From contig NC_087065.1 of assembly GCF_963678635.1 (NCBI RefSeq), forward strand, positions 2,356,001 to 2,420,000: 64,000 nucleotides of DNA, read 5' to 3'. Both the position numbers and the translations under genes were made by a program. The notes under the pieces are model-generated. The model ran no database searches. It worked only from the letters and a program-made list of their open reading frames with translations, and was not told the origin of the DNA. Every line of letters begins with the position of its first letter. The first letter of the stretch is position 1. This document shows positions 34,736 to 46,007 of the stretch, one piece after another. Source of the DNA: Symsagittifera roscoffensis. Taxonomy: Eukaryota > Xenacoelomorpha > Acoela > Convolutidae.

Positions 34736-35947
34736 GGTTGACTGGATTTTTTTTCAGTCCAATTCTGAATTTAAGACGGAATTACAAACTATTTCTTTCA
34801 ATTTGCAGTTGTCATAAGCATCTGATTTTCAGTGAGATTAATGTATTGAAAACACAGTAGAGATCACATTAACAAGAGTGTGGTCGAAAGAGCAAAATTC
34901 CTTTCTTTTACTTATATATAATTAAGCTTCAGATAACAAAACTCGGTCAAAACTCTCAGCTGCAAATTCGATATATAATAGAAAAAAGAACCAAATCAAG
35001 CAGGACTATTCCATTATTTTTCAAAAGTGAAACAAAAAGCAAACTCGTTGGAAAAACAAAGAAACATTTATCGGAATGAAATTTCGTGGTGCAATAAGCT
35101 GGAAGTTCTCTCAAGACGCATGAAAACATGGATTATAGAGTCGGAACTACTGTTCAGTTAAAAAAAATTTCACTGTGCCGAATAAAGGAGTGGTTTTTTA
35201 TTTTTTTATTTCAGTTTTAATGGGGCGGTTTTTTATTGGTTTAATTTTTATCTTTATATTTAAGCATTTTGACAAAAGTCTTTGAAACCATTTGAAAACC
35301 ATTACTTGTTTCCAATGGCTCTCTAAGGTGGTTACATTTTTGTGTCCCTCGAACTGATTAACCAGGAACTGATTGGTTTATGGACAAATGCTACTCCTAC
35401 ATGTCGAAACGAATTTGGAAGTAATCAAAACGCAATTTTCCGTCAATCTGACGCCTCTGAGCAAATGCCTACCGCTTCTGAACAGCCTGATCCTTAAAAA
35501 AACTATGTCCGGGTTATTGGCCAAACATCATAATTATTACGTATAATTATGCGTGAATTTCAACCATCGTTCAAAAATTGTTATGTAGACCTGATAGCGA
35601 AAAAAATATCAAAATTAAATAGAACAAGTCTTGGCTGTCTTCTTGTTTTGTTCAATTTTTTCTATATTAATGAAACCAAATGTGTAATTTTTTATGGCTT
35701 GTTAGAAGATACCATATTGAAAGTCTGGCCAAAATTTTTGGTTCTAACTTATGCAGAAAAAAATCCATATAACGTTTTTTATTGTCTAAATAGAAAAAAA
35801 AGAATTTTTGCTTACCGTTCTATAAGGCTCCAAAATTTTATTATAACAAAAAACCCGAAGAAAAGCCATATTTTTTTTGGAAAAAAAATCATTTTAATGC
35901 TTATTGATAGAACATTGATCCTGTTTTCTCTTGAGCTGGATTGTTTT
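34736..35947. other. AT-rich intergenic stretch
   Basis: No recognisable gene. A 155-codon plus-strand frame (35549-36016) is Phe/Leu/Lys/Ile-rich as expected from AT-rich DNA. It matches no family I know and runs into the LTR of the next element, so I regard it as chance. Confidence 0.6.
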
Positions 35948-36196
35948 TGTCATTCCAGGTTGCACGAGTTTTTTTTGAATCCGTTCGAATTGGCAACTAG
36001 GTTGATAACTCAATAAAGAATAAAAGATAACTTAAGCATAATATTTTATTACTACTTTCTGAATGTTTAGTGCTCTTTGCAATACGGACTGGACGTAGCG
36101 CTCAAGATCAGCTGACTTGTGATATAAATTATATAAAAAGCTATACTGATGTATACATGTACATCTCTATTTTGATGCCAATCCGGAAGAATGACA
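35948..36196 (-). repeat. 3' LTR of element C
   Basis: On the minus strand it begins TGTCATTCTTCCGGATT and ends GGAATGACA (249 bp), with short inverted ends. The last 60 bp align with the 5' LTR: TTGAGTTA(T/C)CA, TTGCCAAT, AAAACTC and the AATGACA/TATGACA end. TAATAAAATATT near 36045 is a candidate polyadenylation signal. It overlaps the end of a spurious plus-strand frame. Confidence 0.75.
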
Positions 36197-36215
36197 TTCC
36201 CCCTCTGATGAAAAC
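36197..36215 (-). promoter_or_regulatory. Polypurine tract of element C
   Basis: The minus strand reads CATCAGAGGGGGAA immediately before the LTR start TGTCATTC. This is the expected position and composition for the plus-strand primer of an LTR retrotransposon. Confidence 0.7.
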
Positions 36216-36576
36216 ATTTTTTTGAGTTTTTAGTCCCCGCGGGACTGACTGAGTTAAAGTAATGAACTCTTGAGTCCCTGTGGGTCTTTCAGTTATTCGA
36301 CCATCCGCGTGTTCTTGCAATTCTTTGTTTGTTTGATTTGCTGTAACGTCGCCTAGCTCGGTGTCGATGTTGATTTCCTCGTTTTCTTACTCATCTTGCT
36401 GCTTCTCATGCTCCGTTGTCCTATTGATTTGTTCGTCTATCACCGGTATCTCGGGTTTTCCATCGCCATCCTTGTCACTCTGCTCATGCTGTCAGTAATT
36501 GAATCAAATTCTACTACTTTGACCGGATCTTGTATACCACTTGAAATACTTGGCTCTATCGTTTCTAAAAACCTAT

Positions 36577-37700
36577 TCAGGCAAAAAATTTTGAGGAATG
36601 TTCTTTAAAACCAGTTTCGTGAATAAAACTTAACAGACTGCTGGAATGATTTTGTTTCTGGATATTTTTCCCAGGCATTTTTATACTGAATTGCTTTGGT
36701 TCAACACTGTTTATCAGAACTAGATTTCCGAGTACATTGGCCAAAGTTGATTGTCGCGTCCGTGGTGACTTTCTCGTAGCCTCTGGTTGTGTTTTCTGTG
36801 GCTGGGTTTGTAGAGGCTTCCTCTTGACGTCTATCTGTTTGGGCGAGGGCGCTGTAATTTCTGACATGGTTTATCATTTTCCGGCGTTTGGTTTCCTTTT
36901 TCCTTCTGACTCCAAAATTTTCTTTTCTTGCATTTCCTTTGGGGACAAACTTTTTGGCAGGCTTGTTTGTTCGTGTTTTTTTGAACATTGAGTGCTGCGG
37001 AGCGTTTGGTTGTTCTATATTCAAAAAACGCAAACAGGGACCTCTAATGCAAAATATTCGCTTAAACGTGATGGCCTGCACGGTTTATAGATATTAGGGT
37101 TTGGTTCAATGGCGAAAACACTGTTACTTAGCAACAGAGGTTGTTTTCCTTTGGTATGTACCCAAGCTAAGTGCGGTGTAAAGTTTAGAAACTTCCCATC
37201 TATGGTTTTATACTTTAGTTCAACTGTTTTTAGGTGATTTACTTTTGTTGCTTATTTAATTGTTTTTCTGGCTACCTGTTGTATTTTTTTCTTTTGATTG
37301 GATCTACTTGTGATTGTGTTTTTTTTACTTAGAATTTAAAGCTTCCTTATCTCTAGCTAACGAAAACATAGTTCTGACACTTGCTTTACACTGATTCGAC
37401 GACATTCCTGTTTCCTTTTCGATTATGGAGTTTGTAGGCTCTGGCAGATTTTGGAGTGGTTTCCTTTTTACATTCACTCGCTTTCCGATCAACATTGCAA
37501 GTTGTGCATTTCTTCTGGTGCAGTGGAGGGTACACCACGGTTTTTTCATCTAAACAAGCGCATTTTACGTTTTTTCAAGTCAGATTACCTGGTGAACTAG
37601 TGGTTTTCGTCCTATGTGGGCTTCAAAGCGAAAGCATTTTGTGGTTCCCTGCGAATTTTTTCTTAATGTATTTATTAATTCTGCTCCAACCGACGCATAT
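36577..37700 (-). pseudogene. Post-integrase tail of element C
   Basis: Minus-strand fragments 37549-37325, 37081-36701 and 36867-36577 are Lys/Arg/Thr/Gln/Pro-rich, with R-K-S-P-R-T-R in the last. This is the long basic C-terminal extension of gypsy integrases in this lineage. Frameshifts separate them. No chromodomain signature seen. From about 36576 down to the purine tract I recognise nothing. Confidence 0.55.
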
Positions 37701-38345
37701 TTGAACGGGGATGCACTATTCGCATTACACTAATCTACATTTTAGTGTTTGAAACTAATCCCTATTTGTTCGACTACCCCTAAATCTGTGATCGTCTACC
37801 GGTGCAATGGGATTTCATTGTTAATTGCTTTGCAGAAAAATTGAATTTTTTTCGCCCGAAGTTTTGTGCCTGGTCAGATCTTAAATTTCGTGGCACCCCG
37901 TTGTTTGAAACATATCATTGCATACATTTTAATGCACTGTCCGCAGTTGTATTTTCAACTTCTTTTGCTGTCGGAACGTTTGACCATTTATCAACAGCTT
38001 CCAGAATATATGCGCCCTTTTTAAATTCATATTGGGCCCCATGAAAAATCTAGTTGTACTTCCTCATTAGATTATACCACTGAGTCCATTAGGAACGCTA
38101 AAGCTGGTTTCATTTTTTTAACTTCTGCGGTGCATTGTCTGCAGTTCTGTGTCATTTGGGCAATGGTCCGGTGAACATGTGGAAACCGAATGTTTTCACA
38201 TAAGTCAAAAATCGCGACTGCACGTGGCTGTATGATTTGTAGGCTGTCTAGAATCGTGTGTCTGAGTTCTTGCGGAATGATGATTCTTTCGTCCTACAGT
38301 AAGCAGTTCTATTTGACATGCAGGCGGTTGCGCGCGTTTTACCAC
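37701..38345 (-). pseudogene. Integrase zinc-binding and catalytic core, element C
   Basis: Minus-strand coding in shifting frames. N-C-R-Q-C-T near 38130 is the Cys pair of the HHCC domain. V-Q-L-D-F near 38063 has the first DDE Asp, Y-I-L-E-A-V-D-K-W-S-N follows, R-S-D-Q-A-Q-N-F-G near 37870 has the second Asp, and D-L-G-V-V-E-Q near 37765 has the Glu. All three acidic residues can be found, but at least five stops or frame changes interrupt the core, so no protein is made. Confidence 0.8.
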
Positions 38346-38695
38346 TAATCCCCGTAGGCCAATTTTAGCGAATTCCAGTCTCTCTTGTTTAGAAAACTGA
38401 GGACGGGTTTTATTTTCCTGTCCTTGCGGGTTGCTGCTGTGATGAAACCAATCACTATTAACTTTTGAAAGTTTCTCCGATACAATGGCGTATCTTCCGC
38501 CAATTCTATGTTTGATGCCTGATTCATTTTAGAAATTACGCTTGATAAGATCATCTCATGACTGGCTTCTAGTTGTTGGATGTGACTGGTTATCGTCGGT
38601 GGTGCTTCATTTGGTGTTGATTCTTCCATATGCTGTTTTGCTTGATCAACTCGGTTTGTGCAATACTTAAGTTCCTCGTTGAGTTCTATGGTCAA
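38345..38695 (-). pseudogene. Pre-integrase segment, element C
   Basis: Open 116-codon minus-strand frame containing E-D-T-P-L-Y-R-R-N-F and V-I-G-F-I-T-A-A-T-R-K-D, then W-N-S-L-K-L-A-Y-G-D. It is clearly homologous to the D-D-T-P-L-Y-R-K-K-L segment at 15586-15828 and 20876-21067. The role is unknown; it lies between linker and integrase zinc finger in this family. Confidence 0.75.
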
Positions 38696-39514
38696 GTCAA
38701 TTTGTGATTCTTCGTTCCGGTTGTTTTTATGTGTGGAGAAGTTTGTGTGCGTGAGTTCGCCGAGTGAATTGTTGTTTGTGTTGCGGCGATCACTTTTCTG
38801 GGGCTGCTGGTCACTTCGGGCAAGGTAGCCTTGGTTTTATTTTATTTTGAGGCTAGTCGGGCTTTCCGAAAAGATTATTTTCGGCAATTTTCTAGGCCTC
38901 TCGGTAGATTGGAGTTTTTCTTTTGCTTCTGTCTGTGATGTTTGTTGGGCTTGACAAAACTTTTTGGGATGAAAAGTTTCAGCCATCGTACCTCGTTGTT
39001 GTTGTGCGGCAGTGCCATCGGTGTCGGATAAACCTTCCTCTCTATCCGATTCTCCTCTCCAGTCAAATTCGGGTTTACGTCCTCGTGTGGTCTGAGCTTT
39101 TTTTCCGCGGTCTCTAGTTCTCTCAAGAATCTGGCATGAAGCCTCCCTTCAAACCTTCACTTTCTATCCCCCGGCTCATGTTTTGATTGGTAAAATTTTT
39201 CGGAATGTAGAATTGATCGATTGGTTGTTTTTATTTAGATTTTTGTAACCGTGATCTATATGTTCGGATTTTTTGAAATACGATTTCGGTTTTAGATCAG
39301 TGCTTAATTTTCTTTCCTTTTCCGAGCGCGTTATAATCAGCCCAAACGTTATTTGATTCTGTTTGGCTAGCGTGTTTAGAATGACGTTCTCAATCAATTC
39401 AAGATTTGCTATGAATGAGTTATTTAATGTTACTATAAGATTCTCATTATACTCACCAAGTGTTAGTGCTAAAGTTGGGTTTTGTGAAAGTGGCATTCCA
39501 TTCGGCAGTCCCAT
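38696..39514 (-). pseudogene. Charged linker, element C
   Basis: Fragments 39514-39176 and 39126-38875 have Asn/Glu/Lys-rich compositions (for example L-T-G-E-E-N-R-I-E-R-K-V). They lie between RNase H and the pre-integrase segment, matching the linker position of the other copies. No domain recognised. Confidence 0.5.
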
Positions 39515-39555
39515 TTTTGTTCATGCCAAATGTCTGATATCAAAATTAAATATGA

Positions 39556-40620
39556 TCAAACGATCGATCCATCTAGTGAGTCTACTTTGGCTAGTTTTGA
39601 TCTTTCACTCGCGTTTAATTCACTGATTAAAGATTGCTGATTTGTGATGACGGTGAAAATTTTCCCGTACAAATAATTTTTGAATTGTTCGATTGCCCAT
39701 ACGACCCCCAAAAACTCTAGCTCTTTTACCGGACGTTTTCTCTTACGGTTATAGGAACCTAGAAGCTTATGCAATTGCCACCCAGCTCTCCTTGGTAAAT
39801 TTTTTAATAGCGGTGCCTAACCCGAAACAAGAGGCGTCTAACACCACTCGAAGCTCTACGTTTTGGTCTTTTCGTTTCAGTATGTGGTTAAATACTGTTG
39901 AATGATTCGACTTTCAATTAAGTGTTTTGTGTTCAACTGTGTTTTTAGTAATGGTTTGAGTGCTGAAGCATTTTTAACCAAGTTTGATTTTTTTGTAAGG
40001 TTATATTTTGAAACCATTAAGCTTTTTAATTGCTTGAACATTATGTGAGGAGTGTGACTTTTACTATAGCGTCTTTTTTGCGATTTAGTGGTCTGGTTGT
40101 CTAGCTATTAACATAATAGCCGAGCTATTCTACCTGTTCACATGCGAACTTGCATTTTTCTATTGAATTTGTGAAGTTTTCGTCGTATAGGTTCGTTAGA
40201 ACTTTATGTAGTTGTTTTTTGTGTTCTTCTTTGGATCCCATTGTAACGATTAGAGTGTCTTCTATATGGCGAATTTGACAACGTGGAATTGATATGTTCA
40301 TGTGACATATCATCCCTTTATACTTAAGTTGCATTGTTTTTTGGTTTCTGTATCAGAGGAATTTGCGAGTAGGCAAAAGGAAGGTCCAATAACGAGAAAA
40401 GGGATGGTTCTTTTTCCTTCGTTTTTACGATTTGCGCAATGTTGTCAAGCATTAGTTCAGTATTGGCATTTGGTACTTGTTTTTTTTTTAATAAAATCAT
40501 TTTGTTTAGTACAATGCTAGTTTTACTGTCTGATCTTTTTTACCGTTCATATTATAAGGCTAATGAATATTTTGTCGGAACATTCGTCTGACTTGATGAT
40601 CGATTTTTGACTGATCAGTT
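39556..40620 (-). pseudogene. RT and RNase H, element C
   Basis: The RT piece 40334-40125 includes R-H-I-E-D-T-L-I-V-T, which occupies the catalytic position, but the first Asp of the Asp pair is Glu. G-S-K-E-E-H-K-K-Q-L and C-K-F-A-C-E-Q-V-E follow. The RNase H piece 39774-39556 has R-P-V-K-E-L-E-F-L-G-V-V-W-A-I with the catalytic Glu kept, Y-L-Y-G-K-I-F-T-V-I-T-N-Q, where the usual Asp-His is Asn-Gln, and A-S-E-R-S-K. The stretch 40120-39800 is frameshifted RT thumb. Inactive. Confidence 0.82.
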
Positions 40621-41648
40621 TGTTCAATTCTTTCTCCACACGTTGTTGGAGATGAATTGGTACTCTTCTTCCTTTTTGTTGTATATGTGATTGATCCTTG
40701 ATGAGATGCGTTTTCATAACAAGGTTTTTTGATTTTTCAATTCTGACACATTGGTTTTTAAAGTTTTCTCCTCATCTGAATTCTCGTTTTCGTGTATGAG
40801 GCAGATTGGACCGTTCATTCCCCAGATTCTGTCGCAATTATCAGTCGTGCTTCTGTGATATAAAATATTTCCCATATGCTTGCTGATGGTCCGAATGGAT
40901 TGGTTACTAGAGTACTGCTGTGTTCTGTTCCTTTTCCTTTTCTTATTGCATATGTGTAAGCACTTTTTGGCGACCTCAATTCTGCTAGTAGTCCTTCGCC
41001 AATTTTCTCGTTTGTCAAATGGGCCGTGAACATGTCTAGACCTATTCTTATTCTCTGTCATTGCAGTTAACTAGTTCAATTATTTTGACTAGATCCGCAT
41101 GGAATTGCTCTAATGATTCGTTTTTCTGTTGTTTCCGACAGTTGAAGTTATATTTCTTGAAAGCAAATATCCGCGTTAAGATAAAAAGTCCTTCCAGTGC
41201 TTGTATCAACTTTTTAGTTGATATGGCCTCTATCTCAAGTCCTGGACGTTTTTGCTGTAGTTGCTCTCAGCCTAAAACTCATAAGCACAAGAAAATTAAA
41301 CTTCTCTCATCTGCATCGTCCCATGGTAAACTGTTGCCAAGTGCTCCTCTTTCTCTAACTCTTGATGTGTGGTTTTCCCAGTTGAAGTTTTCTCCTGCTT
41401 TCGTATATGTCGCTTTCGTTTTTCGGCTTCTGTTGCACCGTCAATTTCGAGTTTATAAATTGGTTCCGTTGGATCTATAATTGGTGGTCTCAAGTAAAGT
41501 AGAATTCGTACTTCTATACCGTTTTTGGCCAGGACCGCAATTTCCATCCTGGATGTCCATTTTGTCCATTCCATTGGCGGTTCCGCCGTTGCGTTTTGCC
41601 AGATTGGTGGGATGCTCATCAGGTTTTTGTATCCTGCTGGCTGCGCCA
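40621..41648 (-). pseudogene. Gag, element C
   Basis: Minus-strand frame 41649-41296 starts at an ATG overlapping the PBS and contains Y-K-N-L-M-S-I-P-P-I-W, M-E-W-T-K-W-T-S-R-M-E-I-A, and E-A-E-K-R-K-R-H-I-R-K-Q-E. After breaks, 41033-40815 has M-F-T-A-H-L-T-N-E-K-I-G-E and L-R-S-P-K-S-A-Y, the capsid C-terminal part that is also seen in copy B near 23.9 kb. The region below about 40800 should hold zinc knuckle and protease, but I cannot make out intact motifs. Confidence 0.75.
41630..41648 (-). promoter_or_regulatory. Primer binding site of element C
   Basis: The minus strand reads TGGCGCAGCCAGCAGGAT directly after the LTR terminal TATGACA. The TGGCGC start is typical of tRNA-primed gypsy elements. 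The Gag ATG begins one base earlier. Confidence 0.75.
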
Positions 41649-41913
41649 TGTCATACTGTGTTCTATGAGTTTTACTTAATCTGTACAGATTGGCAAATAT
41701 AATGGTAACTCAAAAAAAATTAAAGATTTGCCAGCCAGCCTTTTTTCATTCAAATCGCTAAGTTTTTCAGTCTGTACATTACGAGGCTAAACTTTGCATT
41801 TTGTAATTTATGAGCGAATTCCGCATTAATGAGGCTACATTTGCTCTTTTTTCGTCTGACAAAGTTATAACATGTTTAATGTCTTGTCTCTGGAATCCAG
41901 GAACATACTGACA
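41649..41913 (-). repeat. 5' LTR of element C
   Basis: On the minus strand it begins TGTCAGTATGTTCC and ends GTATGACA (265 bp). Both ends and the last 60 bp align with the 3' LTR at 35948-36196, while the middle is strongly diverged. Its start lies about 54 bp from the 5' terminal repeat of the neighbouring plus-strand element. Confidence 0.7.
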
Positions 41914-41967
41914 CAAATAAATGCGGCTATCCAGTGCACCGTTTGGCATCATAACGTTTGTCAAAGA

Positions 41968-42083
41968 GCTAAATCAGTCATTCGAGTCTCTTTTTTAGTT
42001 CATGTTTCTATTCTCCTGTCAATCATTTCTTCTCTTTTCGGTGCTAGTCAGCATTGACAGGTACTGGCCTTCGGAGTGTCTGA
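41968..42083 (+). repeat. 5' terminal repeat of element E
   Basis: GCTAAATCAGT through TCTATTCTCCTGTCAA, CAGGTACTGGCCTTCGGA and GTGTCTGA match 47015-47130. About 116 bp, short for an LTR; outer boundary uncertain. Confidence 0.8.
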
Positions 42084-42136
42084 TATCGTCGAATGACAGC
42101 TGAAACAAGGTATCAAAATACATTTATTGTATCCAA

Positions 42137-43260
42137 ACCCATTTTTAACATGGAGGAGAAAGCAGGTCAAAGTAGGGGGAAATTCCACTTGAAATTACAT
42201 CTTTTTGGCCGCCCAAATACGCAGAACCGCCAAAATTGTGGGATTTTGGGCTGAACCCTTTCCAATGGGGAATGGTTGTGAAACATTCGATGAATCCTGA
42301 AACTTTTCATTTCGTCGGAACACTGACAGACATGGAAATAGCCGCCTTACCGAGGGTTGTTGATGGAAAAAGTTGGCTAGAATCAGAACAGACCCTCAAT
42401 TCAAACCTATATTTGTGCCTTGGGGAGAGAGGACAAGACGAGTTACAAACATAAAAAAAACTTAAATAGAAACTTTATCTAAATCTGGGGGCCAGGCGAT
42501 ATCCGAGGATGCTAGACGCAATTAACGTGGAGTTCTAAGAGGAACGTAACGAAACGTACGAAACGTATGAACTTTCCGATCTATCCAGCAAACAACAGCT
42601 CAGCTGGCTGGCGGCGCGTAGCTCCTTTGGGAGGTTAAAATCAACAGTTTTACGGGATGTGCTCATTGTCAACATGACAAACCGGGACGCGCTCAAAAGG
42701 AGTTACGCAGGGCGACGACAATCCCAGAGCAAGTTTTTAGAATAGCACTGTCATACGTGCGCGGTGATCAATATGCAAAACCTACGTCTTAACAGCCGGG
42801 GGAAAAGCGACGAGCGGCACGACAGGAGGCGGTCTGTAAATCAAAACATAACCAGTAAGGATAATCAGGGGCAGACATCGAAACAACCGGTGGAGTGGAC
42901 GCGGTCAAATCTAAGGGCAAGGACAATTCCGAGTGGAAACGAACAGGGGGTAGACGATTTTACAATTGCGATAAGCCAGGAATCACAAGGGAGCACATGA
43001 ATTAATGTGCAGCTTAAAACGTCACTTGCAACTTCTGCAAAAAGGTAGGGCAAAGCAAAATAACAGAGGACAACCATCGGTCGGTATGACACAAGGCCAG
43101 GACAACCAGAAGTTATTCGGATCCGAAATCATGGAAGTGGATGCTTCCCAACATGAGAGTTCAGCGGGATGGGTTGATACACCTCAAGATTGCACTCGGT
43201 CGTGGGACTCAGACAGATCGAGTTCGGGAGACTACCTTGTGATCGAACAAAACCACTGAT
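42137..43260 (+). pseudogene. Gag and zinc knuckle, element E
   Basis: An ATG at 42153 (M-E-E-K-A-G) begins broken Gag. The frame 42236-42454 includes F-H-F-V-G-T-L and S-N-L-Y-L-C-L-G. Later, near 42700-42780, comes E-Q-V-F-R-I-A-L-S-Y-V-R-G-D. The knuckle is F-Y-N-C-D-K-P-G-I-T-R-E-H-M-N (from about 42958), then C-A-A, two stops and V-T-C-N-F-C-K-K-V-G. That is a CCHC-like pattern with the first Cys pair incomplete. A Ser/Asp-rich frame (43005-43259) follows. Confidence 0.7.
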
Positions 43261-43400
43261 CTAAAAGTGGCGGGCGCAAAACTACCAGTTATAATCAACG
43301 GACGCAAAACGAGCGTATAAACTGATAGTGGGTCTAAATATTCACTATTGGGAAGCTCCATCAAAAAATTCATGATTACGGTAACAATCCGTATCACTTA
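43261..43400 (+). pseudogene. Protease remnant, element E
   Basis: Encodes L-P-V-I-I-N-G-R-K-T-S-V, a stop, then T-D-S-G-S-K-Y-S-L-L-G, the retropepsin active-site region with Asp-Ser-Gly in place of Asp-Thr-Gly. Too short and too broken for function; extent approximate. Confidence 0.6.
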
Positions 43401-43599
43401 CTTGGGACCATGAAGGCAGATTTTGTGTCCAATGGCTGGGTGACGTCAACATCAATCAAGGTCATTCACGGAAATCGATAGGACGCGAACTGATGGCCGA
43501 ACTGGGTCTGCACCTAACACTGAAGGTGCCAAGTATGCACGTCATGTCGGTCCTGGATGACAACGCAGAAGAGGACAAGTTGGAGCAATGGCAGGAGTA

Positions 43600-44403
43600 C
43601 TTCTTACTCAATTTCGTATAAACGGGTGGGGAAAGTACATACGGTACAGGCCAATTTTTTGCAAATCTAATGCTCATTCAGCAAAAGGGAAGAAGGGTGC
43701 CAATAATTTTGTAGAAAAAAGTGTTGACGGGTAAACTGATAAACTGATCAAGCAAGGGAATATTGAAATATTGGAAGACTGCTCTGATAAATTTTCGGTA
43801 TCGCCAATCAAGATAGCGATCAAAGCTGACCACCCAGTAAAACTCGCACTTGAGGCACGCGAACTCAATAAACCGGTAGACAAGAACAAGAACCAAACGC
43901 CGAAAATAGAAGAACTAATGCACGCCGTCGGCCAAACGATAAGCGAAAAGAAATCCGGCGAGATATACTTCTCCACGATGGATCTAACATATGCGTACGT
44001 GTAATTGCCACTGAACCAATAAACAAGCCTACAATGCAATTTTTCATTACTTGGAGGTAAATGCTTTCATTGACGATAAATTAGTAGTAACCAAAGCTTC
44101 CGAAAATGAGCACAAGTCCATTGTGGAGAGAAGTTTAAATAACTTTGTTGAAGAAAAAACGGCACTCAATTTAACTGATTGTAACTTCGACCAAAATTGA
44201 TACAAATGGGTAGGCAACAATATCACGTGTACAGGAGTAACATCTTTGATCCGCTAAACGGAGCCAATCATGGCACTAAAACCGTACCGCACACTATCTC
44301 AACTGAACTCATTTTCGGGGTCAGTTCATTGTTTTCACAAGTTTTCACGTGCCTTGACAGAGTCATCAGCTCCAATAAGACTATTTCTAAGCAAAAAAAA
44401 TGA
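43600..44403 (+). pseudogene. Reverse transcriptase, element E
   Basis: The frame 43771-44004 has F-S-V-S-P-I-K-I-A-I-K and P-V-K-L-A-L-E-A-R-E-L-N-K, then I-E-E-L-M-H-A-V-G and I-Y-F-S-T-M-D-L-T-Y-A-Y-V, where the stop TAA follows directly. The YADD/LDD region survives as F-I-D-D-K-L-V-V-T near 44065-44090, reached across a deletion of roughly a hundred codons. S-L-N-N-F and the thumb region S-Q-L-N-S-F-S-G-S-V near 44290 follow. Confidence 0.8.
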
Positions 44404-45034
44404 GTTTAAATGGAAATCAGAGTGCCAGGAAGCGTTTGAAAACCTAATTGTTTTGCAAATTGACGTCCATAAGGATATTAGAATAGTGTGTGATGATAGT
44501 CATAAGGGATTGGGGGCCGTTTTAGAGCAACTTGGTACCCAAACCTGGCGGCCGATATCGTTCGCAAAATTCGTAAAAATCGCCTCAATAGCAGGGTTTT
44601 CTTGCTGACAAAAACATGGAAACAATGTGCAACAAGGGTGACATAGAAAGAATACTAGAACCAAGGGTGACCAATGAGGTAGTACAAATAGTTTTTGGGG
44701 CCTATAAATTATCTTAAAGAGTCCAAAAATTATGTAATAGTAGCGGTGGATCGATTTTCACTAATACCGGCCGCCAAAACTAAACGATGCGGAGAAACAA
44801 TACTCCACTAACGAATTGGAAATGCTCGCCGTAGTCTAGTTCTGTTCAATTTTGAAGTCGAATGTCGAATACATGCCTTGGGCAGCAATCGGTCTGGTGG
44901 ATTGCTTTTCTAGAAATCCGAATAGTGAAGCAAAACCAGTGTCAGTCTGCGATAGTATGTTCACCATCGCAAAGAAAACTTTAAGCCAAAGCACCCTTCG
45001 GATTCAAAGGTACGAAACTATCAAGTGGCTCTAA
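44404..45034 (+). pseudogene. RNase H with internal deletion, element E
   Basis: Frame 44270-44608 continues into RNase H: I-V-C-D-D-S-H-K-G-L-G-A-V-L-E-Q carries the first Asp (the normal Ala after it is Asp), and W-R-P-I-S-F-A follows. About 44640-44800 is unrelated. Then L-E-M-L-A-V-V-stop near 44820 and the end of the domain 44852-45034 with I-G-L-V-D-C-F-S-R-N-P appear. The fragment at 44805-44825 carries the catalytic E-L-E region. Order is kept but sequence is missing. Confidence 0.8.
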
Positions 45035-45320
45035 AACTATACATAAGTCAGATTTCAAAAAAGTGAGCTGAAATTTACGAAGAAAAATACAGCTTCCAAA
45101 ATCCGTAAACAAAAATGGCCATAAGAGGCAACCAATCAATCAACCAATCAGAACAGTTTGGAAACAAAAACGGCCAATAGAAAACAACTAATCCGCCAAC
45201 CAATCAGAGAACAAAAAATTACATTTGCCGGCGGTCACGAGACGTAATGTGCCGACGTTCAAGCAACGATTTAAACAAGTTAGGCGGAGTGATTACTTGT
45301 TGTAAACAGGATCAGAAAAA

Positions 45321-45830
45321 ATGAACCCTTGTAAGCAATCAATCATCAAACATGCACAGATCATTTCAGAAATTACAATAATTTTAGAGCGACACCCAAT
45401 CATAGATAGCAGTGACGATAATGAAGAAGAAGAGTTACGCGGAGAAGCAAATTTAAATGAACTTACAGCGGAGACAACCAGTACAAAAAGCAACACAGTA
45501 CTCTCAACTCCCTCAGCGATCAAAGGTGAAACATTTAACCCATCCAAAAAAGTTATGTCAGGACCACAAGCTTGAAGCAATCTACTGGATGATCGAAACT
45601 AATGACCCAGATACTGCTTCCAGAGTACATGCTAAGAACCGATACTATGCGCAGTTCGTTAACAATTTTCATGTGGCGAGACAACTCTTTGTAGATGAGT
45701 GACAAGCTAGTTATACCCAACACACTAATCAAAGCAATCAACAATCGACAACATCATTACCACCATGCCAAAAGAAACATGCTCGCGGCGGCGAAGGACA
45801 TATGTTACCCTTGTATCCATAGAAGCATTG
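45321..45830 (+). pseudogene. Linker and integrase zinc-binding remnant, element E
   Basis: The acidic frame 45321-45575 (S-S-D-D-N-E-E-E-E-L-R) is the linker. From 45575 to 45700 come Y-W-M-I-E-T-N-D-P-D and R-Y-Y-A-Q-F-V-N-N-F-H-V-A-R-Q, and in the next frame L-V-I-P-N-T-L-I-K-A-I with N-N-R-Q-H-H-Y-H-H-A-K-R-N and Y-P-C-I-H-R-S-I-A. That corresponds to the His pair of the HHCC domain. The Cys pair and DDE core are missing. Confidence 0.7.
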
Positions 45831-46007
45831 CCTCAGTAGCATTGCCCAGCGGATACAAACAGGGGCGTGCGATCAGATTCTGAGTATGGGGGGAAGACAA
45901 GGAACCATCCTTTGAGGCTGTGAGATGAGTAGGCTAACCGGCAGGCTGATGTACCTACGGCAACCGCATTCCAAGGGCCAAGCTGAGAGGCCGGACCGTC
46001 ACGCTTA

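Larger units (their letters stand above)
35948..41913 (-). mobile_element. Degraded Ty3/gypsy retrotransposon, minus strand (element C)
   Basis: Complete in outline: 3' LTR 35948-36196 and 5' LTR 41649-41913 (minus orientation), both starting TGTCA and ending TGACA. A TGG-type primer binding site adjoins the 5' LTR and a purine tract (CATCAGAGGGGGAA on the minus strand) adjoins the 3' LTR. Inside lie gag (41648-40700), RT (about 40620-39900), RNase H (about 39800-39556), linker (39514-38700) and integrase with C-terminal tail (38695-36577). Every domain is broken. LTR divergence is high, so the insertion is old. It is related to the fragments at 15-24 kb by its Gag and pre-integrase segments. 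Confidence 0.92.

Noticed and set aside
35549-36016. 155-codon plus-strand frame as a gene
   Set aside because: Composition is that of AT-rich random sequence, no domain is seen, and it ends inside the LTR of element C.
41914-41967. Target-site duplications for elements C and E
   Set aside because: The bases flanking the LTR ends (for example GTTTT left of 35948 and CAAAT right of 41913) do not match, so none can be claimed.
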